From the NCBI GenBank assembly GCA_010093705.1, contig MU006089.1:1723561-1787560 (forward strand): a DNA stretch of 64,000 nt. The letters are read 5' to 3'. Below are positions 11,353-21,333 of the stretch, one piece after another (the first letter of the stretch is position 1; the number at the start of each line of letters is the position of its first letter). Source of the DNA: Patellaria atrata CBS 101060. Taxonomy: Eukaryota > Ascomycota > Dothideomycetes > Patellariales > Patellariaceae. The notes below the pieces were generated by a model. That model was not told the DNA's origin. It saw nothing but the letters and a program-made list of their open reading frames with translations, and did no database searches. The translations under genes and the position numbers were made by a program.

Positions 11353-12296
11353 TTAAGCAGCTGAGGGTTTTTCAGCGACAGCAGCGTAACTAGGTTGAAG
11401 CTCATCATCATTCTTGCTGCAATTCGCGCAGGCACATTTGCCTGGAGCACACGAACACACGCTGGCCTGAGAACCACAATTGCATCTTGTCTTGTCTGTA
11501 CCCGACACTTGTTCGACCTTTTTCCCAGGTTCTTCACTTGACTTTCCCTTTTCTCCGCTATCACTCTTGCAGGTCTTCAGATCGGCGAGATGCCTAGCCT
11601 CATTGTGTACATCTAGAACCTGCTTGTTGGTATTCTCGTAGAATTGACGAAGCTTCTGGCCGGTTGGGGTACTGAGGGCCTTCTCGAAGTAGGAAGACAG
11701 GCCTTGCCATGCAGCAAGTCCTTTGTCAGTCGCACCGACTTTGGCGTCGGCTGCCTGTGCCTTTTCTGTTGCTTTGTATTTGTTGTCAAAGCTCTTCAAA
11801 GCATTTAGAAATCGCTCCGAGATCCCATGTTGTTGATCAAGCTGAATGCCCTTCTCTATAGCTTTGTCGCTAATGGTATATCCGTGGGCAAGGTATTCAG
11901 CTAGGATACGAGAACGGGGCTTCACTTCTTGCGGCACGTCGTCGTCATCTTTGTGTTCCTCAGTACCTTTGGATCCTCCTAAATCATCAATGCTTGAAGC
12001 ACTTGAGACATGAACTTGGGTCGGTCCAAGCTGGGTGTTGTCGAGCAAGATAGCAGTGTTTGCTGCGGTCTCTTTCTCGAAGGTGACAGTCGCGGATTGA
12101 GTAGCGTCGGAGGCATCCGATGTTGGCTTGACGGATATTGAACTAATCTTGCCACTAACGCCAAAATTAGCATACAATAATATAGAGAATATAGAGAAGT
12201 AATGCACGTGTGGACTCACCAGAAGCGGAAGAAGTCGTAAACCTGTTTCTCACTTGTCTCGTGAGAGATGTTGGAGACGTGGACTGTAGTAGACAT
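11353..12296 (-). CDS. vip1: RRM protein Vip1 with metallothionein-like C-terminal tail
   Basis: Exon 1 (12296..12220) and exon 2 (12154..11353) join across a 65-bp phase-2 intron to give 292 residues starting MSTTVHVSNISHETSEKQV. Residues 4 to about 75 are an RRM (RNP motifs VHVSNI and ATVTF). An acidic stretch and a long helical region follow (EYLAHGYTISDKAIEKGIQL to AWQGLSSYFEKA), as in the Vip1/p53-antigen-homologue family of S. pombe and moulds. Near the C-terminus, seven Cys lie in about 24 residues, spaced CxC-x6-CxC-x4-CxC-x2-C and ending in SK, close to the Neurospora copper metallothionein pattern. The family is annotated as RNA-binding or actin-linked on thin evidence; the tail suggests metal binding. 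I believe related tails occur in other moulds but cannot verify it. Confidence 0.9.
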
Positions 12297-12920
12297 GATG
12301 GAGTTGTAGTGATGGTCGGTTTTGTTTTTTGTGTGATAGTTTTACTTTAGAGTAATCTAAGAACTTATGTGCAATGCGGAAGAAGAAGAGATTGAGGAAT
12401 TGTTTGGTATTTTAAAGGAATGAAGAGAGGGGCGAGTGAGGTAGGAGCTTTCTAGATTGCACTTGAAACGCGCGGGGCATGACGTAGGTATTCTTATGTC
12501 TATAGTGCATAGCCACAACCGACCTCATTTTGACACTGTGGCCAGTGTAAATTGCCTACTTGGGTTAGGTTCAAACAAAGGCATGGCTGTGCAACTTCCT
12601 ACGTACCATTTTTTATCCTCTGACATAATTGCATGTGAAGGGAAGAAAGATACAACCTAACATAGACAATTGTATTATCTTAACTACGGACTAGTTCTAG
12701 ATAGGTTAAACACTCTCGTTCAGTATCCTAGGTAACGGTCCATATACTTTCTGCACGTAGTTGTTAAGTCAGGGGCAAAGGGGAACAGTGATAGTTCGCC
12801 AAAGTCGCTACCATGATGACGCATTTACAGGTGTAACTCATTACGTACACCGTTGCCTTTTAGTACATACCTAATAACCTCATCGCCTTGCTCTTTAAGC
12901 GGATCACTGCTGATTTACAC
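12297..12920. other. Intergenic
   Basis: Promoter side of Vip1 and 3' side of the FGGY kinase. CCTAGGTAAC and similar TAGGT words occur near 12700-12735. No exon seen. Confidence 0.55.
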
Positions 12921-14825
12921 TCATTTCTTCCACCCTTCAATAACTGCATCGATATCCTCCCTGTACTGTTGCTGAGATTCGCACTGCTCTAGAAAAACCT
13001 TGTACTTTGCCGTTAGTAGCTTCTTCAAAGTTTCATCTTTACTGGGGTAGACAGCCTTTCCGGCTTTACTAAATCGATCCATGATATCCCAAAGTGGTTC
13101 GCTTTTCCCGTCCTTGTCAGTACTGGCAGCTTTAGCACCAAGCATAGCGGCACCATGCACCACTGCAGCGTGTACGTAGCGGGGAATTAGCACCGGCATG
13201 TCGCAGGCTGCGGCAATGAGGTCCATGAGGATAGGGTTCTGGCATTGGGATCCAGACATGAATATGGACGAGATAACATGGCCGGAGTTGTTCATTGTCT
13301 CAATAATTTGATGTGTTTGTAGCGCGATGAATTCCATGGTTGCGTAATAATACAGAGCGAGACCGTCAAGGCTTTTATCTGAGCTAAGCCCAATAACAGA
13401 ACCTTTCATGTTCGCATCCGCGATCGGGGAGCGGTTGCCGAAAAGATCACCATAGAAGAAGAAGTGTCGGCCGAGCCAGCTAAGATTCGGTGCGCCAGCT
13501 TTGTCTGCCATCTCCTGAAGATGTTGATTCAGGTAATCGTAGATGTTGGTGTTGAAGGTTTTGGACACCGACTGCGCTTCTTGAAAAGCTGGGTGCGTTT
13601 CGAGAACATGTTTGAGAAGTTCTCCGGTAGCACTTTGCCCACCTTCAGCAACCCAGTACTCTGGAATTAAGACGTCACGATAAGGTCCCCAAACTCCATT
13701 TACGAAGACAGGCTTTTCGGACATTGCGAGATGGCAGGTCGAAGTTCCTGCTACAGCGGCGAGTCGGGTGAACGCTTGGGAGATATCGTTCTTAGGAACT
13801 CCAGACGATAGAGCATCTTCGCCCAAAGAAACCTTTGCGCCGACGGTACCGATCCAACCAGCATATGCATCGATTACTCCACTCCCAACGGCTATTCCTG
13901 GAGGAAGGCCCATGTCTTTCGCTGCCTTTCCGCTCAGTGTGCCGACCAGTTCACCAGCGGTGAGGTATTTGCCGTTCTGGGTTACGTCAGTAAGAGTATC
14001 TCGGAGTCCCGCACAGGGAGAGCTTCACCACCCCGTTGACTCCACCCATTCTCTTGAAATTATCCTCACAGAGATCTTGAAGACCTATCTCAGTGAGGAA
14101 ATCTTCCTGCCAACCCTTGACACTTCCGTCAACACCGACAGGTACATAGCCTTGCTTGCACACGACGCTGCAGAAACTTCGTGTTTCACCCCCTGTTGCT
14201 AGATGCGTTAAGGCGTCCGTTAAATCGTAAAATTTGCATCTACTGAATAGGTTTTTAGGCATATTATTCTTTAACCAAAGCACTTTCGGGATTTCCATCT
14301 CAATGGACATCTTACCACCTACGTATCTCAGTAGGTTATGGTTGGTAGCGTTGATCTTGTCTGTTTCCTCGACTGGACGGTGGTCTAACCACAGGATAAC
14401 ATTTCGATCGTTTCCATCTTTATTATCGAAGTTTGGGGCTGTTACGGCCACCGGTTCGTCTGTATCCTCCGAGAAAACAGCTAAGGAGCATGTGGCGTCG
14501 AAACCTATTCCTTTAATTGTACTGCTATCAATATTGTGCTGAGCCGTTGCTCGTTGAACCGATTGGCAGATACATCTCCAGATATCGGTTGTGGATTGTT
14601 CCTAAATATTATGAGTCCACTGATGCCGTTGCGTGTGGAGAATGAGCTATCCGGACTGACATAGTATCCTGTTTGCGGTTGCCACAATCCGATATTCTCA
14701 GACGCCAGTCCGACGATGTCACCAAGATTATTCATAATACATGCTCTTGCACTACCGGTACCAACATCGATCCCAATGTAATGCTCAACATTGGGGTGAA
14801 GTTCATTTCGTCGATCTGAAGACAT
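12921..14825 (-). CDS. FGGY-family carbohydrate kinase (D-ribulokinase type)
   Basis: Three exons, 14825..14661, 14601..14029 and 13976..12921, all phase 0, give 597 residues. Introns are 59 and 52 bp; the first uses a weak GTCAGT donor. The N-terminal FGGY fold shows GIDVGTGSARACIMNNLG (phosphate-1 loop), FDATCSLAV and LWLDHRPVEETD. The C-terminal fold shows GIAVGSGVIDAYAGWIGTVG and the adenosine motif FMSGSQCQNPILMDLIA. This is the YDR109C/human FGGY/YpcA subgroup, for which D-ribulose phosphorylation has been shown in yeast and human proteins. Length and both domains look intact. Cytosolic; likely feeds ribulose into the pentose phosphate pathway or acts as metabolite repair. Confidence 0.93.
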
Positions 14826-15717
14826 CTGGTGCGATTACTGATAAACTTTGATAAATCCCTTGTGATGAGGGTAATAAATTCTTTTGTAAGTTTTTGAATG
14901 AAGACTCAATTAGATATTACGAAGCTTAAGTTGATTGACTATGGAGGCAAAGACAGGGCGGAAAGAAATATATTGAGAGAAGGTCACCTTAGCTGCTCAA
15001 TGTGTCTACCTTAATCATCAAGCCTGTGAAAATTCGGCTGAGCTTAAGGTAACTTTACCTTAAAGGAGCTACCTTATGGGACTGGAAGCTGTACCTACCT
15101 TACTGTACAGCTCCGGCTGAGATCATGATGCAGAAATAGAGGGGTAGAGTTGTAATATGCCCCTCATTGTGGAAAAGTCCGCCGGGCATTGAATGTCAGC
15201 ATAACCAGGACCGCATAGTAATTGTTCCCGTCGTCCTGCCTCCTCCAGTTGCAGCGGTACTGTCCTAGATCACTGAATATAACGTAGTTTCAGCATGCGC
15301 GTAGGAGGATACCTATCATCTCATCTCTTTGCATATTACTCTTTTCGCCGTCGGATTTAGATAGTCGCCACGGATGTTGAATTGACGCTGTCCTTCCCCT
15401 CACGATCTTGATTCATAAGGTAGGCTATGGGTCGGGACGTTTACGAAATACCTTATAAGGAGCGGAACGCGTTTACTTGAATGAAACGCGTCTGACGGAG
15501 AGGATATCTTGGGTCGGTTATTCTTCGGCGTTCATTTACTAACGGCATCTTCGAGAATCAAAAATGCTGCCTTCGAATTGTCAGCATTGATCAATGTCAA
15601 CAATAATGTAGAACACTTTGTAAACCCCTTCATTGCTTTAATCTTCTCCCCTTTTTTTTTTTTGGAATTGTGATACCCCTTTTCTTTGCTCAACTTATAG
15701 ATTTTAGAGGCTCTGTA
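14826..15717. other. Intergenic with TACCTTA cluster
   Basis: Divergent promoter region of the kinase and Ufd1-like genes. Between 14985 and 15115, TACCTTA/TAAGGTA-type words occur about eight times, some as near-palindromes (TTAAGGTAACTTTACCTTAA at 15044-15063). A T-tract lies at 15650-15663, just before the plus-strand start. No exon seen. Confidence 0.55.
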
Positions 15718-18093
15718 ATGTCTACAGAGATCAATATCCCTGATCTGAAATGGTCCGCTCAGTTCAAAGTGGCACCTCCGACACGAACGCCTCAACTACC
15801 CGGTGATAAGATCCTTTTACCTCCTTCTGCTTTGGAAGGTTTACTGGCCGCCGCCCCCGTCGTCACGAATGAAAGGTCAAATAATCGTTCACAAACCTCT
15901 ACCTTCGACCCATACAATCCATACACTTTCGCCGCAGAACGCTACGCCCGTGAACAGTTCGCAGAGCGTCAGCAACAGCTACCACATCCTTTGACGTTCC
16001 GGTTGGTAAATCCTGACAACGGGCGCATAGTCTATGCCGGAATCCGAGAGTTTTCTGCTGGAGATGACGAGGTGACTTTAAACCCGTTTCTGAAGGAAGC
16101 GTTGGGCCTAAAAGATGGCCCAATTTTGGAATCATCGAAGAAGAAAAGGAATGAACTCTTCAAAGGCGGAGATGAAGTAATGCTAGATTCTGAGGAAGAG
16201 CTGAGAGATGTAGAAGAAAACAGTCCCAGGATAACGGTTCACGCAAAACAGCTACCCAAAGGCACATACGTTAAGTTACGCCCTTTAGAAGCGGGCTACG
16301 ACCCGGAGGACTGGAAATCCCTTCTAGAGCAGCATTTACGATCAAACTTTACGACGCTAACTAATGGAGAAGTTATGGTCGTTCCTGGTGGTCGAGGGGT
16401 TGGCGGTCAGAGAGAAGAGTTTAGATTTCTGGTAGACGGATTCAGGCCTGAGGGCGATGGAATCTGTGTAGTTGATACTGATTTGGAAGTTGACATAGAG
16501 GCCTTGAACGACGAGCAAGCTCGAGAGACGCTAAGAAAGATTGCAGCAAAGGCGCATAAGGCTCCTGAAACCCAACAGGGTAGTTCTGTCGGGGGTGCTC
16601 TGGACATATTCAATGCGAAGGAAGGCCAAGTTCTAGATGGCGAGTACGTCGACTATGAGATCCCATCATGGAACAGATCCCAAGGGCTCGAAGTCGAGCT
16701 TAACACAGTTGATGGGGAAGCTGAGCTTGACTTACTCGTCAGTCCTTATTCATCTAGACAGCAAGCTCGACCGAGGGAAGATGAGTTCGTTTTCGGTGAC
16801 TTTGCGAGTAGGAAAACCAAACGAATACGGCTTCAACCAACGAATGTAGAATTGGAGGACGCTGAAGCTGTCTGGGTGTCTGTTCGATCATACCCAGCTT
16901 CTTCTGAAAGCTCTCAAGGTCGACCAAATCCGTTTACCATAAGGGCTTCCGTCTATGATCCTAAGGAGACTATCACATCCCAAGATCTTTCAGACACTCC
17001 TCCGAACCCTGACGAAGTACGATGTAAGAATTGCCGCCAGTGGATTCCCCAACGGACGCTTTTCCTTCATGAAAACTTTTGCTACCGTAATAATGTTCTT
17101 TGCCCTCAAGGATGCGGTACTTTGTTCCAAAAGCGATCTCCTGCTTTTGAAAGCCACTGGCATTGCTCGCACAATGACGGCTTCCGCGGGGACAGCCCTG
17201 CGAGCCGCAAGAAACACGATGAAATGTACCACACTCCCCAATCGTGTCCAAACTGCAGTTTGCAATTTCCCTCCATGATCAAACTGGCCCATCATCGTAC
17301 CACAACTTGTCCTGGCAAGTTAATTCTGTGCCAATTCTGCCATCTTGTTGTACCTCAAGAAGGTGATCCACTAGATCCGTCTCCCGAAGCGCTACTATCA
17401 AACCTGACTCATCACGAGCTCATTGATGGCGGTAGAACTACAGAGTGTCATCTCTGTGATAAGATAGTACGTCTTCGGGACATGTCAACGCATCTCAAGA
17501 ACCATGAGTTCGAACGTCTCTCGCGTCCTACCCCACGCCTGTGCCGGAACGTCAATTGTGGCCGCACTTTAGACGGAGTTAGCAAAGGCGGTGATACAAG
17601 AGCCGGAACCCGTATGGGCCAAGGCCCTGGTAATGATATCGGTCTCTGTAGCGTCTGCTACGGACCGCTATACGTAAGCCTCTACGACCCGGACGGCAAA
17701 GCCTTACGGAGGAGGGTGGAGCGCCGGTATCTCTCACAGCTATTAACCGGCTGTAGCAAGAACTGGTGTAAAAACGAGTTCTGCAAAACTGGGCGGAAGA
17801 ACAGGGGTATAGAAGGATCTTTAGCGACGAAGGATGCTCTGCCGATGGTAAAGCCTTTCCTCGACGGCTTATACACTGGAGAGAGGAACATGCCGCTACA
17901 TTTTTGTGCGGACGAGGCAAGTCAGCGGCGGAGGGGGGTGGCGGCTTTATTAGCGGCCGAAAATGGCCTCACGGGCAAAGGTGGATATGCGGAGGAGTGG
18001 TGTGTCGCCGCGCTGGAAGCAGAGGGTGGAGATTTGGATAAGGCGAGGGAATGGTTGAAGAACTGGGCACCTCAGAGGACGGAGGTTGTATGA
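15718..18093 (+). CDS. Ufd1-like protein with zinc fingers, AZUL-like and UBA-like segments
   Basis: A single exon of 791 residues from MSTEINIPDLKWSAQFKVAP. Residues about 65-260 resemble the Ufd1 N-terminal double-psi barrel (LTFRLVNPDN, VHAKQLPKGTYVKLRPLE, EVMVVPGGRG). Residues about 435-620 hold paired CxxC/HxxxC fingers of TRAF/FLN29 style (VRCKNCRQWIP, VLCPQGCG, CPNCSLQFPSM, CHLCDKIVRLRDMSTHLKNH). Residues about 660-710 (RRVERRYLSQLLTGC then CKNEFCKTG) look like the AZUL zinc domain of UBE3A. The last 55 residues (GVAALLAAENG, EEWCVAALEAEGGDLDKARE) look like a UBA. Such proteins are annotated as ubiquitin fusion degradation proteins in moulds; substrate delivery to Cdc48/proteasome is inferred. 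True Ufd1 is much shorter, so this is a paralogue. Confidence 0.85.
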   Translation: MSTEINIPDLKWSAQFKVAPPTRTPQLPGDKILLPPSALEGLLAAAPVVTNERSNNRSQTSTFDPYNPYTFAAERYAREQFAERQQQLPHPLTFRLVNPDNGRIVYAGIREFSAGDDEVTLNPFLKEALGLKDGPILESSKKKRNELFKGGDEVMLDSEEELRDVEENSPRITVHAKQLPKGTYVKLRPLEAGYDPEDWKSLLEQHLRSNFTTLTNGEVMVVPGGRGVGGQREEFRFLVDGFRPEGDGICVVDTDLEVDIEALNDEQARETLRKIAAKAHKAPETQQGSSVGGALDIFNAKEGQVLDGEYVDYEIPSWNRSQGLEVELNTVDGEAELDLLVSPYSSRQQARPREDEFVFGDFASRKTKRIRLQPTNVELEDAEAVWVSVRSYPASSESSQGRPNPFTIRASVYDPKETITSQDLSDTPPNPDEVRCKNCRQWIPQRTLFLHENFCYRNNVLCPQGCGTLFQKRSPAFESHWHCSHNDGFRGDSPASRKKHDEMYHTPQSCPNCSLQFPSMIKLAHHRTTTCPGKLILCQFCHLVVPQEGDPLDPSPEALLSNLTHHELIDGGRTTECHLCDKIVRLRDMSTHLKNHEFERLSRPTPRLCRNVNCGRTLDGVSKGGDTRAGTRMGQGPGNDIGLCSVCYGPLYVSLYDPDGKALRRRVERRYLSQLLTGCSKNWCKNEFCKTGRKNRGIEGSLATKDALPMVKPFLDGLYTGERNMPLHFCADEASQRRRGVAALLAAENGLTGKGGYAEEWCVAALEAEGGDLDKAREWLKNWAPQRTEVV

Positions 18094-18906
18094 ATGTATG
18101 AGATATGTGATAATGTACTGATGCATTTCGAATAGATAGAATAACCCCTTGACCATGTTAGAGGTGAACCTAGTAGTGGTGATGCATTGAGTTGATTACA
18201 AAGTACAATCAATTGAGCTATTCTTCTGTCAAATTGACACGAATTATCTTGAAATATGCTATAGATTCCGTCACATTATTATTGTATCATGACTTAGACC
18301 TAATAATGTACCTCATTGGGGTATAAGAGCGTGACAGGTCAATATCAGAGTCAGTTTAACTGATGATCAAATTTGAGTCTTTCCACGTATTCCCCGCCAT
18401 TCCGGCCAACCATGTACTCGATAGTCGTCATATTCTTATTATATATCTAAGACAATCTCATTCTAACAGCGGGTACTGTCCAACCAGTCAGTATATGAAG
18501 TGAGATAGATACCCACATGTGATTCGGTAAGCTGGACTGTGAGTCTGTGACACGTCCGACATGGGTCTAAGAATCTAAATTCAAGTGCAATCCTACCACT
18601 AGGTACCAAACAATCACAATACTCACTACGCACCCCTCAAAGAAAAACAAAATGCTTTTAGTCCCAGACCAAGAGTCACCGTCACGCCTTCAGTTCTCCT
18701 CCCTCTTCGTCTCTATCCGATGGTGTGATTGCTGTCCTTTCCGGGTGTGAGCTCATTCCTCCAGAAACGCGGTGGACGGCCCAAAACATCTCCTTCAGCC
18801 GCGCAGATCGCGGAAACTTCCACTCCCTCTTGGGTGACGTCTTCTCCGCCTTTCGCGAGCTACCCTCCGCCGCTGGCCTCTTTCTCTCTTTTTTTACCAA
18901 CCGACC
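18094..18906. other. Intergenic, Rab promoter
   Basis: AT-rich spacer up to 18680, then GC-rich leader of the Rab gene. No exon seen; small frames on both strands near 18700-18980 overlap the Rab start and look like shadows. Confidence 0.55.
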
Positions 18907-19912
18907 ATGACAAACAGCCTCGAGGCCAAAATAGTTGTACTCGGTTCGCAAGGCGTGGGCAAGACGAGCTTGGTACACCGCTATGTCAAGAATCAGTTCA
19001 CACCACCTACGACCACTTCGACGGTCGGCGCATCGTTCCTCACGAAACGCGTAGTGGATATTGATACCTCGTCCGTGGTTAGGTTGCAGATATGGGATAC
19101 GGCGGGTCAGGAAAGGTTCAGGAGTATCTCTAAACTCTACTACAGAGGTACGCCCCGCTCCACCTACATATGCAACATCTTAAAGCATAAACTAACTATA
19201 CACTCTCTCAGGCGCAAATGCAGGAGTCCTTTGCTATGATATTACTGACCCTCACTCGTTCGAAGAAATGGGTCGCTGGCTCCATGAGCTCAAGGAAAAC
19301 CTGGGCGACGATATTATACTACACATCGTAGGCACCAAATCCGATATCGTAGCTGAAGACCCTTCAAAACGAAAGATCCCTTTTGAACGCTGCATAGCCT
19401 ACGTCGCAGAACACCTCTACCCACCTCAACAACAATCGGCGCAGTCCCAAGTCTCTCCCCCAACTTCATGGGGAGCAACCTTAGGCCCGAGCAGTACCAC
19501 ACAAACGGGCATGGCGTCTCCACAGAGTAATAGAAGTAGTGGGTTCTGGGGTCAGGACATCGGATGGGATTGCTGCCACGAAATATCCGCCAAAGACGGA
19601 GAGGGCGTAGAAGAGGTATTTCGAGTGATTACCCGTAAACTGGTCGAACAACGGAATAAACGCTTAGAAGCGGAAGAGCAGTTGAACGCATTGGCAGGGA
19701 CACCGGGCGCGTCTGGCAGCGCTGGACAGAACGGGGGATACTTCGACTATAGGAAGGGAGACGGTAATGGAAGCTTCAGGGTAGGCCTGGGGGATAAGAG
19801 ACGAAGCTGGTTGGGGTTCCCGACGCCTGGTGGGTTGAGTACTACGGGAACTGAAGGGTATGACGGTGATCTAGATCAGATAATGCAGAGTAGGGGAGGG
19901 AAGTGCTGTTGA
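18907..19912 (+). CDS. Rab-family small GTPase with insert, C-terminal CC prenylation site
   Basis: Exons 18907..19147 and 19212..19912, joined across a 64-bp phase-1 intron, give 313 residues. P-loop GSQGVGKTS lies at residues 13-21, switch I contains TTSTVGASF, and WDTAGQERFRS is G3. G4 reads GTKSD instead of NKxD, and G5 is EISAKDG. Between G4 and G5 there is an extra low-complexity loop (Gln, Ser, Pro, Thr rich, roughly 45 residues). The C-terminus ends GKCC, a double-geranylgeranyl signal. Typical Rabs have about 200-220 residues, so insert and tail make it long. Closest to the Rab5/21/22 group by switch sequence, but not assignable with confidence. Role: vesicle targeting on endosomal or secretory membranes. 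Confidence 0.9.
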
Positions 19913-20115
19913 GAGGAAGAAGGCATACTTAGGTATTGCATTATATTATCTGCAGCGTCTACGGAGCATATCTGGCGCATTGGGTATGGGTCTAATCAGG
20001 TCTGGGATGTATTATAGAAGGATCGGCGTGGCATTTTGTTTCGGTTCTGCGGATTTTTCTTGACATCGCGGTGCGGGTCACAGTTTTGGACGAATATGCA
20101 TTTGATAATCCGCCC

Positions 20116-20415
20116 TCAAAGGGTATTGGCTTTAGGATTGTCTCTTAGTTTCCTGACTTTCTCGGATCTCACGGAGTTTTTGACCGTATTTAAAGCTTCC
20201 TGATCCCATTGACAACCACGCGTTCGCAACATTAACCTAGGGTTGCTTACTATTCGAGCCTTAAACAGAAATTCATCCTGACGTCCACTCTTTATCCATG
20301 TGACGTTGCCATCCCAATGCCTCAAGTCCTCAATATCATGAATACCGCCTACATCCACCACGACGCGCCTGAGAACGTGGATAGAGGAAATTATCCCTCT
20401 CAATGACTTTGCTGC
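20116..20415 (-). pseudogene. Protein-like open segment in frame after EMC10 stop
   Basis: Directly after the EMC10 TAA the same frame stays open for about 100 codons, from AAKSLRGIISSIHVLRRVVV to a stop at 20116. The stretch has regular protein character: RRVVVDVGGIHDIEDL, then WDGNVTWIKSGRQDEFLFKA, then a basic helical end. It has no ATG of its own in a sensible place. It may be the 3' end of a gene whose front was lost or a misread exon of another transcript. Readthrough of TAA is less likely, because the context GAA-TAA-GCA is not a known leaky one. I do not recognise the family. Confidence 0.35.
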
Positions 20416-21073
20416 TTATTCCTTTCCACCAGGAGCAGCAATCTGCACCAACAAAAACAGCGCAATAGCCCACCAATACCTATAACACAAGTCAGCAAAT
20501 GAGTAACTAACCACACCACCACATCAGCACCCCTATTTCCCCTCTGAAAAAAGAAAAACACTGAACTCACTTCTGCAAAAACGTCTTCTCAGGCTCCTTC
20601 CCCTCAATCTTCCCCTCCGCATTCAACACCACAGGCTTATTAAGCACCGGCTGCGCACCCCTCTGCATCGGCACAACCACAACCTCCACCTCTTCACTTC
20701 TCCCTTTCCCGTCCCTTCGCCCAGCCGTAGTGAACCCCACAGCGTACACCGCGCCCTCCAGATCCGTATGAAGCGCCACCCTCTTCTTCCACTCGACCCC
20801 AAAGCTCTTCGCCGACGTAACGACGCCGGACCATTGATTTGTCGTCGGGTCCCGAAGACCGACCCGCACGAGGTGTGCGGAAGTGGGGAGCGAGGGTGCG
20901 GTGTAGGAGGTTAGGTTTGCAGTGCCGGTGACGGCGTTGTAGCTGATTTGTGCGAGGGGGGCGGGTGAGGGGAGGTTAAGGGGCCATGAGGAGATGGTGA
21001 CGGTTTGGTCAGTCGGGGAGGCGGAGGTGGGGAGGATGGAGACAGCGAGGGTTATGAGGTTGAGGAGGCGCAT
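20416..21073 (-). CDS. EMC10: ER membrane complex subunit 10 (EMC10)
   Basis: Exon 1 (21073..20571) and exon 2 (20479..20416) join across a 91-bp phase-2 intron to give 188 residues. A signal peptide (MRLLNLITLAVSILPTSAS) leads into a beta-rich lumenal domain (ISYNAVTGTANLTSYTAPSL, HLVRVGLRDPTTNQWSGVV). The splice creates the diagnostic end EKTFLQKYWWAIALFLLVQI-AAPGGKE, matching the KYW...membrane-anchor...GG ending of EMC10. EMC10 is the type I subunit of the conserved insertase for tail-anchored and multispanning proteins. Without the second exon the protein would stop before its membrane span, so the intron is required. Confidence 0.87.
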
Positions 21074-21243
21074 TGTTGTGGTTATGTAGAGTTGGGGAGA
21101 TGTAGGTAGGTAGGTAGTTATAATTATTGGGATGCGGCAAAGACCGATGGTCCAATCGGAGTGCGGAAAACGAGCCAAGAATTGTTTGGGGAGCTAAACA
21201 ATTATATTTATGAGTTTTCTTTATTCTATAGCATCATAAATTA

Positions 21244-21333
21244 GCCGGGGTAGCTCAATCGGTAGAGCGTGTGGCTCTTAGCCCTCTTGCTAAGGTTACC
21301 TCAAGGTCGCGAGTTCGAGCCTCGCCTTCGGCT
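21244..21333 (+). tRNA. tRNA-Lys (CTT) with 17-nt intron
   Basis: Acceptor strands GCCGGGG and CTTCGGC pair (two G-U). The D arm is TAGCTCAATCGGTAGAGC and the anticodon loop is CTCTTA before the intron. The intron is 21281..21297, after position 37 as usual. The T arm GCGAG-TTCGAGC-CTCGC is perfect and the discriminator is T. The anticodon stem (TGTGG with CCTCA) has one T-T mismatch in the middle pair, unusual for a functional tRNA. Mature length is 73 nt before CCA. The G26/A37 context and lysine-type body support CTT. It lies 170 bp upstream of EMC10, divergently. Confidence 0.9.
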
